DNA of 44,710 nt, taken from assembly GCA_900552525.1 (NCBI GenBank), contig UNSK01000013.1, positions 1 to 44,710 of the forward strand. The letters are read 5' to 3'. A program made the translations under genes and the position numbers. Within the stretch, counting starts at the first letter, position 1; every line of letters starts with the position of its first letter. The notes under the pieces are model-generated. The model searched no databases and was not told the origin of the DNA. It saw only the letters and a list, made by a program, of their open reading frames with translations. Shown here piece after piece: positions 18,646 through 26,439 of the stretch. The DNA comes from Candidatus Gastranaerophilales bacterium. Lineage in GTDB: Bacteria; Cyanobacteriota; Vampirovibrionia; Gastranaerophilales; Gastranaerophilaceae.

Positions 18646-20268
18646 ATGGAAAAAGAAAATAAATATTATGGCATAATAGAAAATTTAGTAAAAAAACACA
18701 AAAAGTTCCCCGGTCTAGAATCAATTCTTGAGGATATTATAGATGATGTTTATTCTCACTCAGAAGTGATTATAAAAACGGTTACTAATGAAGATGTTAT
18801 AAATGCATATCTTGAAAAAGTTGTATCTACTTCCATAATAACAGTTCCCAAAAAGATGAACTTTCATCCTGAGATAAAACATAAAAGTTTTATAAGGGAA
18901 CATAATACTATAAAAGTTGACCAGAAGTTAATTGACAAGATGATTAATGCTCCAGAAATTATTAAACCCATTGAACCTGTTGCAGAAGAAGTAAAACAAG
19001 AAGAAATTAGCGTTGAGGAAGAACATCCGCAAATTATCCAAGAACCAATAACTGATGGTAGCGTTAATATTGATACAATTGAGTTAGACATGCAGCCAGA
19101 GCCTTATAAAACTCAAGAGGTTGCGTCATTAGACTTTGAACAGGCTGAAACTGAAGAAGCTGAAGAAACTGTAACAACTAATTTGTCTTCTGATGTCCAA
19201 AATATTGATAATAGTATAGATTTAGGTAATTTTACTGAAACAATACCTGATGATTTAAGTATAAATTTTGCTGATGATAATAATGATATTAATGAACTAG
19301 CGGATGAGCCTATATCTCTTGATACGGAAGAAATTTCCGAAGCACCATTAGCTATTGAAGAGCCAGAACCATTTAAGAGTGACGAAGTTATTGAGCCTGC
19401 TGAAATAATTTTGCCCGAAACATTAGAAGCAGAGCAAAACGAAGTATTAGATTTAAGTGAAGACGCTTCAATAGAAGAATTTAACGAAGGACTTGAAGTC
19501 GAAGCTCCTGAAGAAGATATAACAGAAAGCAGCACTGATTTTACAGATTTAGTAGAAAATACTGAGAATGAAGAGGATTTAGCATCTTTTGACTTTTCTA
19601 ATGAAATAGAAGAAACTAATGATGAGGAAAATCACACAGAATTAGAAAATCTTGATCAGAATAGTGAATTAACGGCAAGCAGTGATATTCAAGATGATAT
19701 AACAGAAATGTTAACAACTGATGAAAATTCTGATGATTTAGAAGTTTTCGGTACATCACAGGAAGAATTAGATTTACAGGAAGAAGAAGAATTAAATCCG
19801 GTTATATCTGATAGTGCTGATTTAATTGACAGCGAAAATTTAAATGAAGATTTTGCTCTAAACCCAGTGGAAGATGAGCTTGAAGAATTTATGCCGGAAG
19901 CATCAGGAGAATTAGACCTATTGCAAGACGGTGATATTTCAAGTCTTGAGGAATTTGAGCCAGAACCTCTCTTTGAACCGGAAGAACTAACTGAAGTTAG
20001 CCCTGATAAACCACAAACATTTGCAACGACAGATTATTCAAAGTTTGATTTTACACCGGAAAATAACGACCCGGATAACACTATTGATATTGAATTAGTA
20101 ACAAAAGATTTGCAAGAACTTGCAAATAAAAATCCTGATTTAAATATTTTAGAAATATATAATATGAAATACAAAGAGAATGCTCAAATTGCTGAAATTG
20201 CAACAAAACTTGATTTAAGTGAAAATAAAGTTATTGAAGCTTTGAATGAAATTATTGCTGTCATATAA
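18646..20268 (+). CDS. highly acidic protein with short folded ends, function unknown
   Basis: The 540-residue product has a folded-looking N-terminal domain of about 70 residues (YYGIIENLVKKHKKFPGLES, then YLEKVVSTSIITVPKK). A very acidic, low-complexity middle follows (about 105-455). The C-terminal 70 residues, around VTKDLQELANKNPDLNILE and KYKENAQIAEIATKLDLSEN, look like a helix-turn-helix or other small helical module. The acidic middle shares linear motifs with the upstream protein: SGELDLL at about 420-426 matches SGDLDLL there, and SADLID resembles TSDLID. No membrane segment or enzyme motif is seen. The gene is 21 nt after the membrane protein gene and 11 nt before the ATPase gene, so the three are very likely co-transcribed. 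Shared motifs suggest a common binding partner. Confidence 0.85.
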   Translation: MEKENKYYGIIENLVKKHKKFPGLESILEDIIDDVYSHSEVIIKTVTNEDVINAYLEKVVSTSIITVPKKMNFHPEIKHKSFIREHNTIKVDQKLIDKMINAPEIIKPIEPVAEEVKQEEISVEEEHPQIIQEPITDGSVNIDTIELDMQPEPYKTQEVASLDFEQAETEEAEETVTTNLSSDVQNIDNSIDLGNFTETIPDDLSINFADDNNDINELADEPISLDTEEISEAPLAIEEPEPFKSDEVIEPAEIILPETLEAEQNEVLDLSEDASIEEFNEGLEVEAPEEDITESSTDFTDLVENTENEEDLASFDFSNEIEETNDEENHTELENLDQNSELTASSDIQDDITEMLTTDENSDDLEVFGTSQEELDLQEEEELNPVISDSADLIDSENLNEDFALNPVEDELEEFMPEASGELDLLQDGDISSLEEFEPEPLFEPEELTEVSPDKPQTFATTDYSKFDFTPENNDPDNTIDIELVTKDLQELANKNPDLNILEIYNMKYKENAQIAEIATKLDLSENKVIEALNEIIAVI

Positions 20269-20279
20269 GGATTATATTA

Positions 20280-23222
20280 ATGCAATGTCCCAGATGTAAA
20301 AAGGAAATTGAAGATAATTCATTAAAATGTAACTTTTGCGGAGCTAAAATTGCATCTGTTTGTAAAGACTGCGGGACTATAAATTTAATAACTTCCACAG
20401 AATGTTCCGGATGCCATAAAGTATTAATAAAAATATGTAGTGAATGTGGCGCTGCCAACTTACCAGATGCAAAGTCTTGCAGAAAGTGCGGTATTGAATT
20501 TGTTAAACCAAAATTTGAGCCAAAACCCGAATATACTGCCAATAAAAGTTCTCAACAGAAAGTTAAAACGCAATTATTAGAAGCTATCAAGAATGCAGAA
20601 ACTTCAATTATAACAATCAGCGGCGAAAGCGGGATTGGTAAAAATTTAGTCTTAAGATATACAATAAATGAGCTTAAAAATGCTAAGCTCATCTGGCTGC
20701 TTGGCACTTGTACACAGGTTACACAATTATCGCCATTCGGATACTTCCAGGACTTGCTGCTGACTTTTTTTAACGTAAATAATTTTTGTCCAGATACCTT
20801 ACAGCTTAAAAAAAATTCTCTAAAGTTTTTTAAGCAGGATTTTCCTACCCTGAGTAATACGGAAGTTTTAGATTTATTAAATTTCTTATATCCAGAAAAT
20901 CTTGATAAATATGAAAACATTTACTTTAATAAAGCTAAAATGTTCACAATAATGAAAAAGGTTATCCTTACAATCGTAGAAAAAATGAAGGTTGTTTTCA
21001 TTGTTGATAATTTTGAAAATATTGATGGTATGTCATTTGATTTTCTAAAAGAATTACTACAGGAAGATTATATTCTTGAAAGATGTAAGTTTATACTGAT
21101 TTCTTCAATAGAAAGACCCGGTATGGGCTGCATTACATCACCAAAGTTAGCAGAAGAAAATTATACTGACTTAACTATAGCCCCGTTTTCAAAAAATCAA
21201 ATTGAAGTCTTGATAAATCAGTATCATGATGTTAGTGTCGGCGAGGATTTTGTTAATCTTGCACATAAAATTTCTGCGGGTAACCCATCTATAGTAGAAC
21301 AAATGATTATGCTTCATAAAGATGTGGCAAGAAATGGGTTTAAGCATATTGCATACACTTCTCTCGATAATATTATTGATACAAGATTAACTATTCTAAA
21401 AAGCGAAGATATGGCTGCTTTTAGAATGCTTGCAGCAATGTCTGTTCTAGGAAGTAAATTTTATCCTGCAATGCTTGAACATTTTGACAACAATTCGCCT
21501 CAGGAATTCGAAAGAATAATTGAAGCGCTGGTTCAACATGGTTTTATAACGCAAATTAATAACCTATCGTTTGAATTTAAGAGTTCAAATATATGGAAAT
21601 CGATTGTTACTATTATGAAAAATGATGAATGTTTTGAAGAGGTATTAAATATCTTATATGAAACATTAGGAATATATAAACAATCATCAATAGCGTTGTT
21701 AGGCTATATTGTACAAAAGTTAAAAAATGAAAATGAAGCTTTTGAAATATGGACTTTGCTAATGAAACAAGCTGCTTATATTGGTGACATAGGTTTATAT
21801 ATAATAGCTCAAAAACAATCATTAAAGCTGATTGAGAATAAAAACAGTCCGCATTATCTAAAAATAAAGAAGAATATATATACACGAGTTGGAAAGTTAT
21901 TAGAACCAATTGATAACAAAGCAGCATTCGAATATATTCAGAATGCTGTAATGATGCTTGATGACAATGAAGAATATGAGCATATTGAACTTTTGGGGTA
22001 TTTAGCATCTTCCTCAATGAAGAATGGAAACTACTGGGGTGTAATTGAATGTGCTGACAGCGTTTTAAATAAAATTCCAGATGAAATGGAGCTTGAGCAG
22101 GTATTAATAAAATCAAGACAGGTTCGCCCGTTATTAAGACTAGGGAATTACGGTCAGGTAGTAAATCTCGTTGATACTGAGATTATGCCTGTGATTGAAA
22201 AATACTTAACTAAAGGTAAAAATACTGCTGTCATAAGCATTACAGATTTGTATGAAACCTGGCTGGAAGTATATTTTGACTTTGCAGAAGCTTTAAGCTT
22301 TCAAGGCGATAGCAGAATGTTTGATGTGATAAAATTAATTTTTGACATTCTGGAAAAAAATCAAACCTCTGATCCAGCACTTCTCTGTCGTGCCCATCTA
22401 GCATTAGCATTAGCAAATACTATAAAGGGAGATACTAAAACTTCTGTAAAAATACTAGATGATATTCTCAAAGAATACTCACTTGACAGTATGGATTCAT
22501 TTATTGTTTCCAGATGGAATTTTATTGATATACTGAATAAATTCATTACAAAGGATTACAATAGCTTATATACAGAATTGTTTAATGTTGTAGCGTATGC
22601 AAATAATGCTAATGATAATTTTACAAAAAATATTCTAAAAACTCTTTTAGCCAAAATGTTCAAGGATAAAAATGAAAATAAAAAAGCCCTGGAAATATTA
22701 GAAGAACAGGTAGCATATTTTGCAAAGGAAAAAATTGCAACCGGTGTATTACTTTCCTGGTACTTAATAGCTGAAATCAGGCTGATAACAAACGGTACTC
22801 AGTTTGCCCTGGACATTGCTACCAAAGCACTTGATATTGCACAAGGCCCGAGCATTAATAATTATTATTTTATAGCCCTTTACAATAAACTGATTGGTGA
22901 AATTTATATGGCAAAGCAGGATTTTGAATCTGCTAAAGTTTATATAGAAAAATCCATTTTTATAGCAAAACAATTCAATTTAGAAGCAGCTTTAGTAAAA
23001 TGCTATATTCTATATGCAAAACTGTTTCAAGAACTCGCATTGCCAAAATCAACATTACGGCCTAATTACATTAAACAGGCTCTTAAAATGTTTCAGCTTG
23101 CTAAAAATATCAGCATAGTAAATGACCATGCATATCTTCAAAAATTAATAAAAGATGAACTATCCATCCTGACTTCTTTTTGCAAGCTTAATGGAATTAT
23201 ATTAAAGAAAAATGCTAAGTAG
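20280..23222 (+). CDS. triple zinc-ribbon, AAA/STAND-like ATPase with helical repeats
   Basis: The 980-residue product starts with three zinc ribbons, each with two Cys-x2-Cys knuckles: Cys3/6/17/20, Cys28/31/42/45 and Cys53/56/67/70. A P-loop NTPase domain of the AAA_16/STAND kind follows. Its Walker A is GESGIGKN at 115-122 and its Walker B-like strand is VVFIVDNFENID at about 238-249. From about residue 450 to the end the sequence is helical with TPR-like character, for example ALEILEEQVAYF and SAKVYIEKSIFIAKQFNLEAA. This resembles the regulatory half of zinc-ribbon adenylate cyclases and STAND signalling proteins, but no cyclase, kinase or other output domain is present. Walker A has Asn122 instead of the usual Ser/Thr. 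The start ATG has AAGGAT upstream. The 3' end overlaps the convergent gene by 8 nt. Confidence 0.88.
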   Translation: MQCPRCKKEIEDNSLKCNFCGAKIASVCKDCGTINLITSTECSGCHKVLIKICSECGAANLPDAKSCRKCGIEFVKPKFEPKPEYTANKSSQQKVKTQLLEAIKNAETSIITISGESGIGKNLVLRYTINELKNAKLIWLLGTCTQVTQLSPFGYFQDLLLTFFNVNNFCPDTLQLKKNSLKFFKQDFPTLSNTEVLDLLNFLYPENLDKYENIYFNKAKMFTIMKKVILTIVEKMKVVFIVDNFENIDGMSFDFLKELLQEDYILERCKFILISSIERPGMGCITSPKLAEENYTDLTIAPFSKNQIEVLINQYHDVSVGEDFVNLAHKISAGNPSIVEQMIMLHKDVARNGFKHIAYTSLDNIIDTRLTILKSEDMAAFRMLAAMSVLGSKFYPAMLEHFDNNSPQEFERIIEALVQHGFITQINNLSFEFKSSNIWKSIVTIMKNDECFEEVLNILYETLGIYKQSSIALLGYIVQKLKNENEAFEIWTLLMKQAAYIGDIGLYIIAQKQSLKLIENKNSPHYLKIKKNIYTRVGKLLEPIDNKAAFEYIQNAVMMLDDNEEYEHIELLGYLASSSMKNGNYWGVIECADSVLNKIPDEMELEQVLIKSRQVRPLLRLGNYGQVVNLVDTEIMPVIEKYLTKGKNTAVISITDLYETWLEVYFDFAEALSFQGDSRMFDVIKLIFDILEKNQTSDPALLCRAHLALALANTIKGDTKTSVKILDDILKEYSLDSMDSFIVSRWNFIDILNKFITKDYNSLYTELFNVVAYANNANDNFTKNILKTLLAKMFKDKNENKKALEILEEQVAYFAKEKIATGVLLSWYLIAEIRLITNGTQFALDIATKALDIAQGPSINNYYFIALYNKLIGEIYMAKQDFESAKVYIEKSIFIAKQFNLEAALVKCYILYAKLFQELALPKSTLRPNYIKQALKMFQLAKNISIVNDHAYLQKLIKDELSILTSFCKLNGIILKKNAK

Positions 23223-23799
23223 TGTAATCATTTGGATTGCCGGAATAATCAGCAATGACACCTTCTTCTGTGGCTTCTTCAGGCAATACTTCATAATTTT
23301 GTCTTGATTCTTTGTAAGCAAGAGCTCTTTTGTTCAGTTCATCCATTGCCATAGGGCCTGTCAAAACTTCTAGTACTTCTCCTTCTGTATCATAAATTTT
23401 TAATCGAGGAATTTCGACGCCAGATGGAGTTTTAAAGCCCATTAGAGATATTTTGCCATATTTTTTATCTGCGCTTTCAAAGCCATCTTTTATTTCATAA
23501 TATATTTCTTTTAAGTTTTCATTATCAAGACAAGCCAATGCAACATTATTAGAAGTTTCTCTCTGCACCCAGTCTTGAACAGTTTGAGTTTCTTCCATTA
23601 ATTCTAGAAGCTGTTCTTTGGTCGCACTTATACGCCTAAAAAGAGGATCTCCGCCTCTGCCGACAGCAGTCGGGCCCTTCTCGCGCGGCGCGTGTATTCT
23701 ATAAGCAGCTTCATCTATAATCTTACCGCCATTATTTTGTGCCTCATTAACCGGTTGATTTTCAGCACCCTTCTCAACTCTAAAATTATCTTCTGACAT
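23215..23799 (-). CDS. hypothetical soluble protein
   Basis: The 194-residue product has no family I recognise. ATG at 23799 was chosen because AAGGAG lies 7 nt upstream. The frame could extend to an ATG at 23859, but that extra N-terminus overlaps the promoter-like DNA between this gene and rnpA. The first 40 residues are polar and likely disordered. A short Gly/Arg/Pro-rich patch (HAPREKGPTAVGRGGDP, about residues 36-52) is encoded by unusually GC-rich DNA. The rest is a mixed alpha/beta region (EQLLELMEETQTVQDWVQRE, then SLMGFKTPSGVEIPRLKIYD) with an acidic tail. There is no signal peptide, membrane helix or catalytic motif. It is divergent from rnpA and overlaps the end of the zinc-ribbon ATPase gene by 8 nt. 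Confidence 0.8.
   Translation of the reverse strand: MSEDNFRVEKGAENQPVNEAQNNGGKIIDEAAYRIHAPREKGPTAVGRGGDPLFRRISATKEQLLELMEETQTVQDWVQRETSNNVALACLDNENLKEIYYEIKDGFESADKKYGKISLMGFKTPSGVEIPRLKIYDTEGEVLEVLTGPMAMDELNKRALAYKESRQNYEVLPEEATEEGVIADYSGNPNDYTT
23645..23694. other. GC-rich patch (about 74% G+C over 50 nt) inside an AT-rich gene
   Basis: Counting gives 37 G/C in the 50 bases 23645-23694, against roughly one third in the surroundings. The core at 23671-23694 has 20 G/C in 24, including CGCGCGGCGCG. It encodes part of a Gly/Arg/Pro-rich stretch of the 194-residue protein and keeps the frame. Confidence 0.7.
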
Positions 23800-23866
23800 T
23801 GCATTACTCCTTATATTATGTTTTACGGCATATTTAGACAAAAACTTTAATAATTTCATGCAAAAC

Positions 23867-23895
23867 TTTACAAAGCTTTACAAAAGCGGTATTAT
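23867..23895 (+). promoter_or_regulatory. rnpA promoter, start point at the start codon
   Basis: TTTACA (23867-23872), a 17-nt spacer and TATTAT (23890-23895) form a good vegetative promoter. Only 6 nt separate the -10 from the ATG at 23902, so the transcript should begin at or next to the ATG. No Shine-Dalgarno sequence is present. Confidence 0.6.
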
Positions 23896-23901
23896 TTAAT
23901 T

Positions 23902-24249
23902 ATGCTACCAAAAGAATACAGGTTAAAAAAAAGAAGCGCATTCACAGCAACATATAAGACAGGAACATCTTTTCACATAGATGGTATTACTCTGTTTTGC
24001 GGCAAGAAAAAAGAGAACAGCTATCCGACAAAAGTTGGCTTTGTAGTAAGCAAAAAAATACACAAACGTGCTGTTAAAAGAAATAGAATTAAACGTTTAA
24101 TGCGCGAGAGTTATCGTCTTGCGATTAAAAAGCGTGAACTTTCAACTAAATACATGTCTATAATTTTTGTAGCATCAGCGAAACTTTTAGAAAAAGATTT
24201 CAACTATGTTAACTCGGCTGTAAATAAACTGGCAGATAAATTGTTATGA
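23902..24249 (+). CDS. rnpA: ribonuclease P protein component
   Basis: The 115-residue basic protein has the normal RnpA length and signature. The N-terminus LPKEYRLKKRSAF is the substrate-binding start. The RNR box (Arg60-Asn61-Arg62) lies in KRAVKRNRIKRLMRES, and VGFVVSKK precedes it. It binds the RNase P RNA and helps cleave 5' leaders from pre-tRNAs. In most bacteria rnpA follows rpmH; here no rpmH lies upstream, and the next gene on that side is an unrelated divergent gene. The stop codon overlaps the start of the next gene by 4 nt (ATGA), indicating translational coupling. The start coincides with the predicted transcription start, so this is probably a leaderless mRNA. Confidence 0.96.
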   Translation: MLPKEYRLKKRSAFTATYKTGTSFHIDGITLFCGKKKENSYPTKVGFVVSKKIHKRAVKRNRIKRLMRESYRLAIKKRELSTKYMSIIFVASAKLLEKDFNYVNSAVNKLADKLL

Positions 24250-24803
24250 TTGATGGTATAATTACTCCTGCACTGCGTGATATAGATTATCTTGCGCCTT
24301 CTGCGCCGTATCCGGCTACGCCTTCTGGAATAACTGTGCACCAAAAGACGATATATCGTTATTCTGTACCAACAGATGAGCAGCCAACTTTAACAATTTT
24401 AAATTATATTCCGGATTATAATGGTAATTTTATAAAACCCGGGCATTATGAGCTGGCATTATCAGGTGATAAAGAGTTTTTATATTTAATTGAATCAAAG
24501 GATTTGATTGCAGTTATACCTGTATTTAAAATAGCTGAAAATAAAAAAGAGCTTAGACGCTATTATGAAAAGACTAAAAATCTTGATAAAGAAGATAAAA
24601 AAATTATTGCCAAGAAAAAACGAAAAGAAAAGTTTCAAAAAATTATAGATGCAAAATACGCAAAAACAGGTGCAACACCCCCAAAAGAATACGAGCACAT
24701 GGAAGCCGCTATTGAATATGTAAAAGACGGCGGCTACTACTTAATTATGTATGAAAAAGGTTTTATAAGAGCCTGGGGTGCAATAAAAATTAAAACAGAT
24801 TAA
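24246..24803 (+). CDS. hypothetical protein coupled to rnpA
   Basis: The 185-residue product is not recognised. The N-terminal half (about 1-100) is rich in Pro, Tyr and beta-strand-like sequence (SGITVHQKTIYRYSVP, then TILNYIPDYNGNFIKPGHYE). A strongly basic helix follows at about 105-135 (KKIIAKKKRKEKFQKII). The C-terminal part contains YEHMEAAIEYVKDGGYYLIM. No signal peptide or membrane segment is visible. The start overlaps the rnpA stop by 4 nt, so its translation is probably tied to rnpA, and the 40-nt gap downstream contains a promoter for the MCE gene. The basic helix could contact RNA or membrane; this is only a suggestion. This position often holds a membrane-insertion gene (yidD/yidC) in other bacteria, but this protein does not look like either. 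Confidence 0.82.
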   Translation: MIDGIITPALRDIDYLAPSAPYPATPSGITVHQKTIYRYSVPTDEQPTLTILNYIPDYNGNFIKPGHYELALSGDKEFLYLIESKDLIAVIPVFKIAENKKELRRYYEKTKNLDKEDKKIIAKKKRKEKFQKIIDAKYAKTGATPPKEYEHMEAAIEYVKDGGYYLIMYEKGFIRAWGAIKIKTD

Positions 24804-24805
24804 CC

Positions 24806-24834
24806 TTGTATTAATTGCCAAATTTTTATATAAT
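24806..24834 (+). promoter_or_regulatory. promoter of the MCE-family gene
   Basis: TTGTAT (24806-24811), a 17-nt spacer and TATAAT (24829-24834) make a strong vegetative promoter. The ATG at 24844 is 9 nt beyond the -10, so the leader is about 2-3 nt at most. No Shine-Dalgarno sequence is seen. The -35 lies directly after the stop codon of the previous gene (24803). Confidence 0.6.
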
Positions 24835-24843
24835 AGTTCTAAT

Positions 24844-25506
24844 ATGACGGGGATAAAAAAAGAACGTAACACATTTTATATAACACACAGCGGCGAACTT
24901 CTAATATGGCTTATAGTCATTCTAGTCATTGTTTCTATTTCAACAGTTATATATTCAAAAAATATACAGACTGACAATGATTATACTATATTTATGAACG
25001 ATGTAGACGGCTTAATTGTTGGCTCACCTGTAAGAATGATGGGGATAGAAGTCGGACATATAACAAAAATAAAGCCAACAAATGAAGAAATATATGTAAA
25101 ATTTATTATAACAGATAAAACAGTACTAATTCCTCAAGGTACAGTTGCTACGGTTGAATTTAACGGTATGGCTGGTTCCAAATCACTTGAACTTTATTTA
25201 CCGGATAAAAATACTTACATAGATAAAAATATTCCTATACTTACAGTTAATCCGCCAAAACGTCTGCATGATGCTGCAGGACTTTTAAACGATATGTTTG
25301 AAAAATTAGGGTCAATTATTTATACATCTTCATCATTTAGCAAAAAACTAAAATATATTGATATACCATATGAAGGAGAACAGGATATTAATAAGTTTTT
25401 GAAATATGCTGATGATATGTTAGAAGATTCTACAAGAAAAGCAAATAACTTAAATGAAAAGCTGCAAAAGTATAAAAGAGGAAAGAGTAATGATGGAGCA
25501 AAATAA
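24844..25506 (+). CDS. MCE/MlaD-family lipid-transport substrate-binding protein
   Basis: The 220-residue product has a short cytoplasmic start, one membrane helix at about 18-38 (ELLIWLIVILVIVSISTVIY), and an MCE domain with the signature DVDGLIVGSPVRMMGIEVG at about 53-71. It also has the strand pair VATVEFNGMAGSKSLELYLP. The last 90 residues are helical and charged, shorter than in most cyanobacterial MCE proteins. Family members form periplasmic hexameric rings that carry phospholipids between membranes with an ABC transporter (MlaE, MlaF). No partner genes are in this window, so it may work with a transporter encoded elsewhere. The gene overlaps the start of upp by 17 nt and has its own promoter. 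Confidence 0.88.
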   Translation: MTGIKKERNTFYITHSGELLIWLIVILVIVSISTVIYSKNIQTDNDYTIFMNDVDGLIVGSPVRMMGIEVGHITKIKPTNEEIYVKFIITDKTVLIPQGTVATVEFNGMAGSKSLELYLPDKNTYIDKNIPILTVNPPKRLHDAAGLLNDMFEKLGSIIYTSSSFSKKLKYIDIPYEGEQDINKFLKYADDMLEDSTRKANNLNEKLQKYKRGKSNDGAK

Positions 25507-26143
25507 TTTAAAAATAATCACTAACCCTATAGTAAACCAGAGCTTATGCACAATGCGAAATAAAAATACGGATACAGAAGGAGTTCGACTGGCTGCAAGA
25601 AAGCTCACAAGAATATTACTATATGAGGCGACAAAAAATCTTCCTCAAAAAGATATTGAAATAGAAACTCCTCTTACCAAGTTTAAAACAAAAACTATAA
25701 ACCCTGATATAACAATAATCATATCACCAATTTTAAGAGCAGGGCTTATTTTTACAGATGAGGCGGTTGATATTCTGCCTCAGGCAACTATTAGACACAT
25801 TGGAATGTACAGGGATGAAAAGACATTAAAACCGGTATGGTATTACAATAAAGTTCCAATGCCTGTTGATAATCCTGAAAACTATTATGTATATATAACA
25901 GACCCAATGCTTGCAACAGGAAATTCATTAATTGAAGCTATACGCTTATATGTTGATAAAGGTATTCCCGAAACAAATATATGCTGTGTCTGTATGATTT
26001 CTGCTCCGGCTGGAATTGAAGCTGTTTTTAATCAGTTTCCGGCTATAACCCTTATCGTAGCGGCAGTTGACTCGCATCTAAATGAAAGAGGTTACATTGT
26101 TCCAGGTATGGGAGATGCGGGAGATAGAATTTTTAATACATAA
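25490..26143 (+). CDS. upp: uracil phosphoribosyltransferase
   Basis: The 217-residue product makes UMP from uracil and PRPP (pyrimidine salvage, cytoplasm). Diagnostic sequences are the PRPP-binding loop DPMLATGNS at 138-146, PILRAGLIF at 80-88, and the C-terminal uracil-binding segment VPGMGDAGDRIF. In the PRPP loop, Asn145 stands where many homologues have Gly (DPMLATGGS); this small change is probably tolerated. The start was placed at 25490 (ATGATG) because AGAGGA lies 7 nt upstream; the open frame continues to 25454 without homology. The gene overlaps the MCE gene by 17 nt and is probably translated from the same mRNA. Confidence 0.95.
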   Translation: MMEQNNLKIITNPIVNQSLCTMRNKNTDTEGVRLAARKLTRILLYEATKNLPQKDIEIETPLTKFKTKTINPDITIIISPILRAGLIFTDEAVDILPQATIRHIGMYRDEKTLKPVWYYNKVPMPVDNPENYYVYITDPMLATGNSLIEAIRLYVDKGIPETNICCVCMISAPAGIEAVFNQFPAITLIVAAVDSHLNERGYIVPGMGDAGDRIFNT

Positions 26144-26208
26144 AATTTCGTAAATTTTTGTTAAATTTTAGAAATTGGAAAATACATTAAAGCATTTTTT
26201 CAAAATAG

Positions 26209-26217
26209 TATTATGAT
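26209..26217 (+). promoter_or_regulatory. candidate -10 box of the LuxR-type HTH gene
   Basis: TATTAT (26209-26214) or the overlapping TATGAT (26212-26217) lies 6-9 nt before the ATG at 26224. No clear -35 is present and no Shine-Dalgarno sequence precedes the start. The arrangement matches the other probable leaderless starts in the window. Confidence 0.4.
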
Positions 26218-26223
26218 ATTTAT

Positions 26224-26427
26224 ATGGAAGATATAAATATTCTTACAACAAGAGAAAAAGAAATCCTGGCACTAATAGTTGAAGGAAAAAGTAATCCGGA
26301 AATTGCAAGAGCTTTAATAATCTCAACTCATACGGTAAAGGCTCATATTGAAAGCATTTATCGAAAATTGGGAGTACATAATAAAGTACAAGCAGCAGTG
26401 CACGCCGTTTTGAACAATAAATTATAA
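26224..26427 (+). CDS. stand-alone LuxR/GerE-type helix-turn-helix DNA-binding protein
   Basis: The 67-residue protein is almost exactly one GerE-like four-helix HTH domain. It contains LTTREKEILALIVEGKSN, the recognition helix region STHTVKAHIESIYRKLGV, and a final dimerisation helix (NKVQAAVHAVL). There is no receiver, PAS or autoinducer domain, so it resembles GerE-type single-domain regulators of transcription. It is monocistronic by position: 80 nt after upp and convergent with the LOG gene 12 nt away. Its targets are unknown. Confidence 0.9.
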   Translation: MEDINILTTREKEILALIVEGKSNPEIARALIISTHTVKAHIESIYRKLGVHNKVQAAVHAVLNNKL

Positions 26428-26439
26428 ATACTTAGAGCA

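Noticed and set aside
23800..23859. Longer start of the 194-residue protein at 23859
   Set aside because: AAGGAG at correct spacing supports 23799; the extra residues overlap the intergenic region shared with rnpA.
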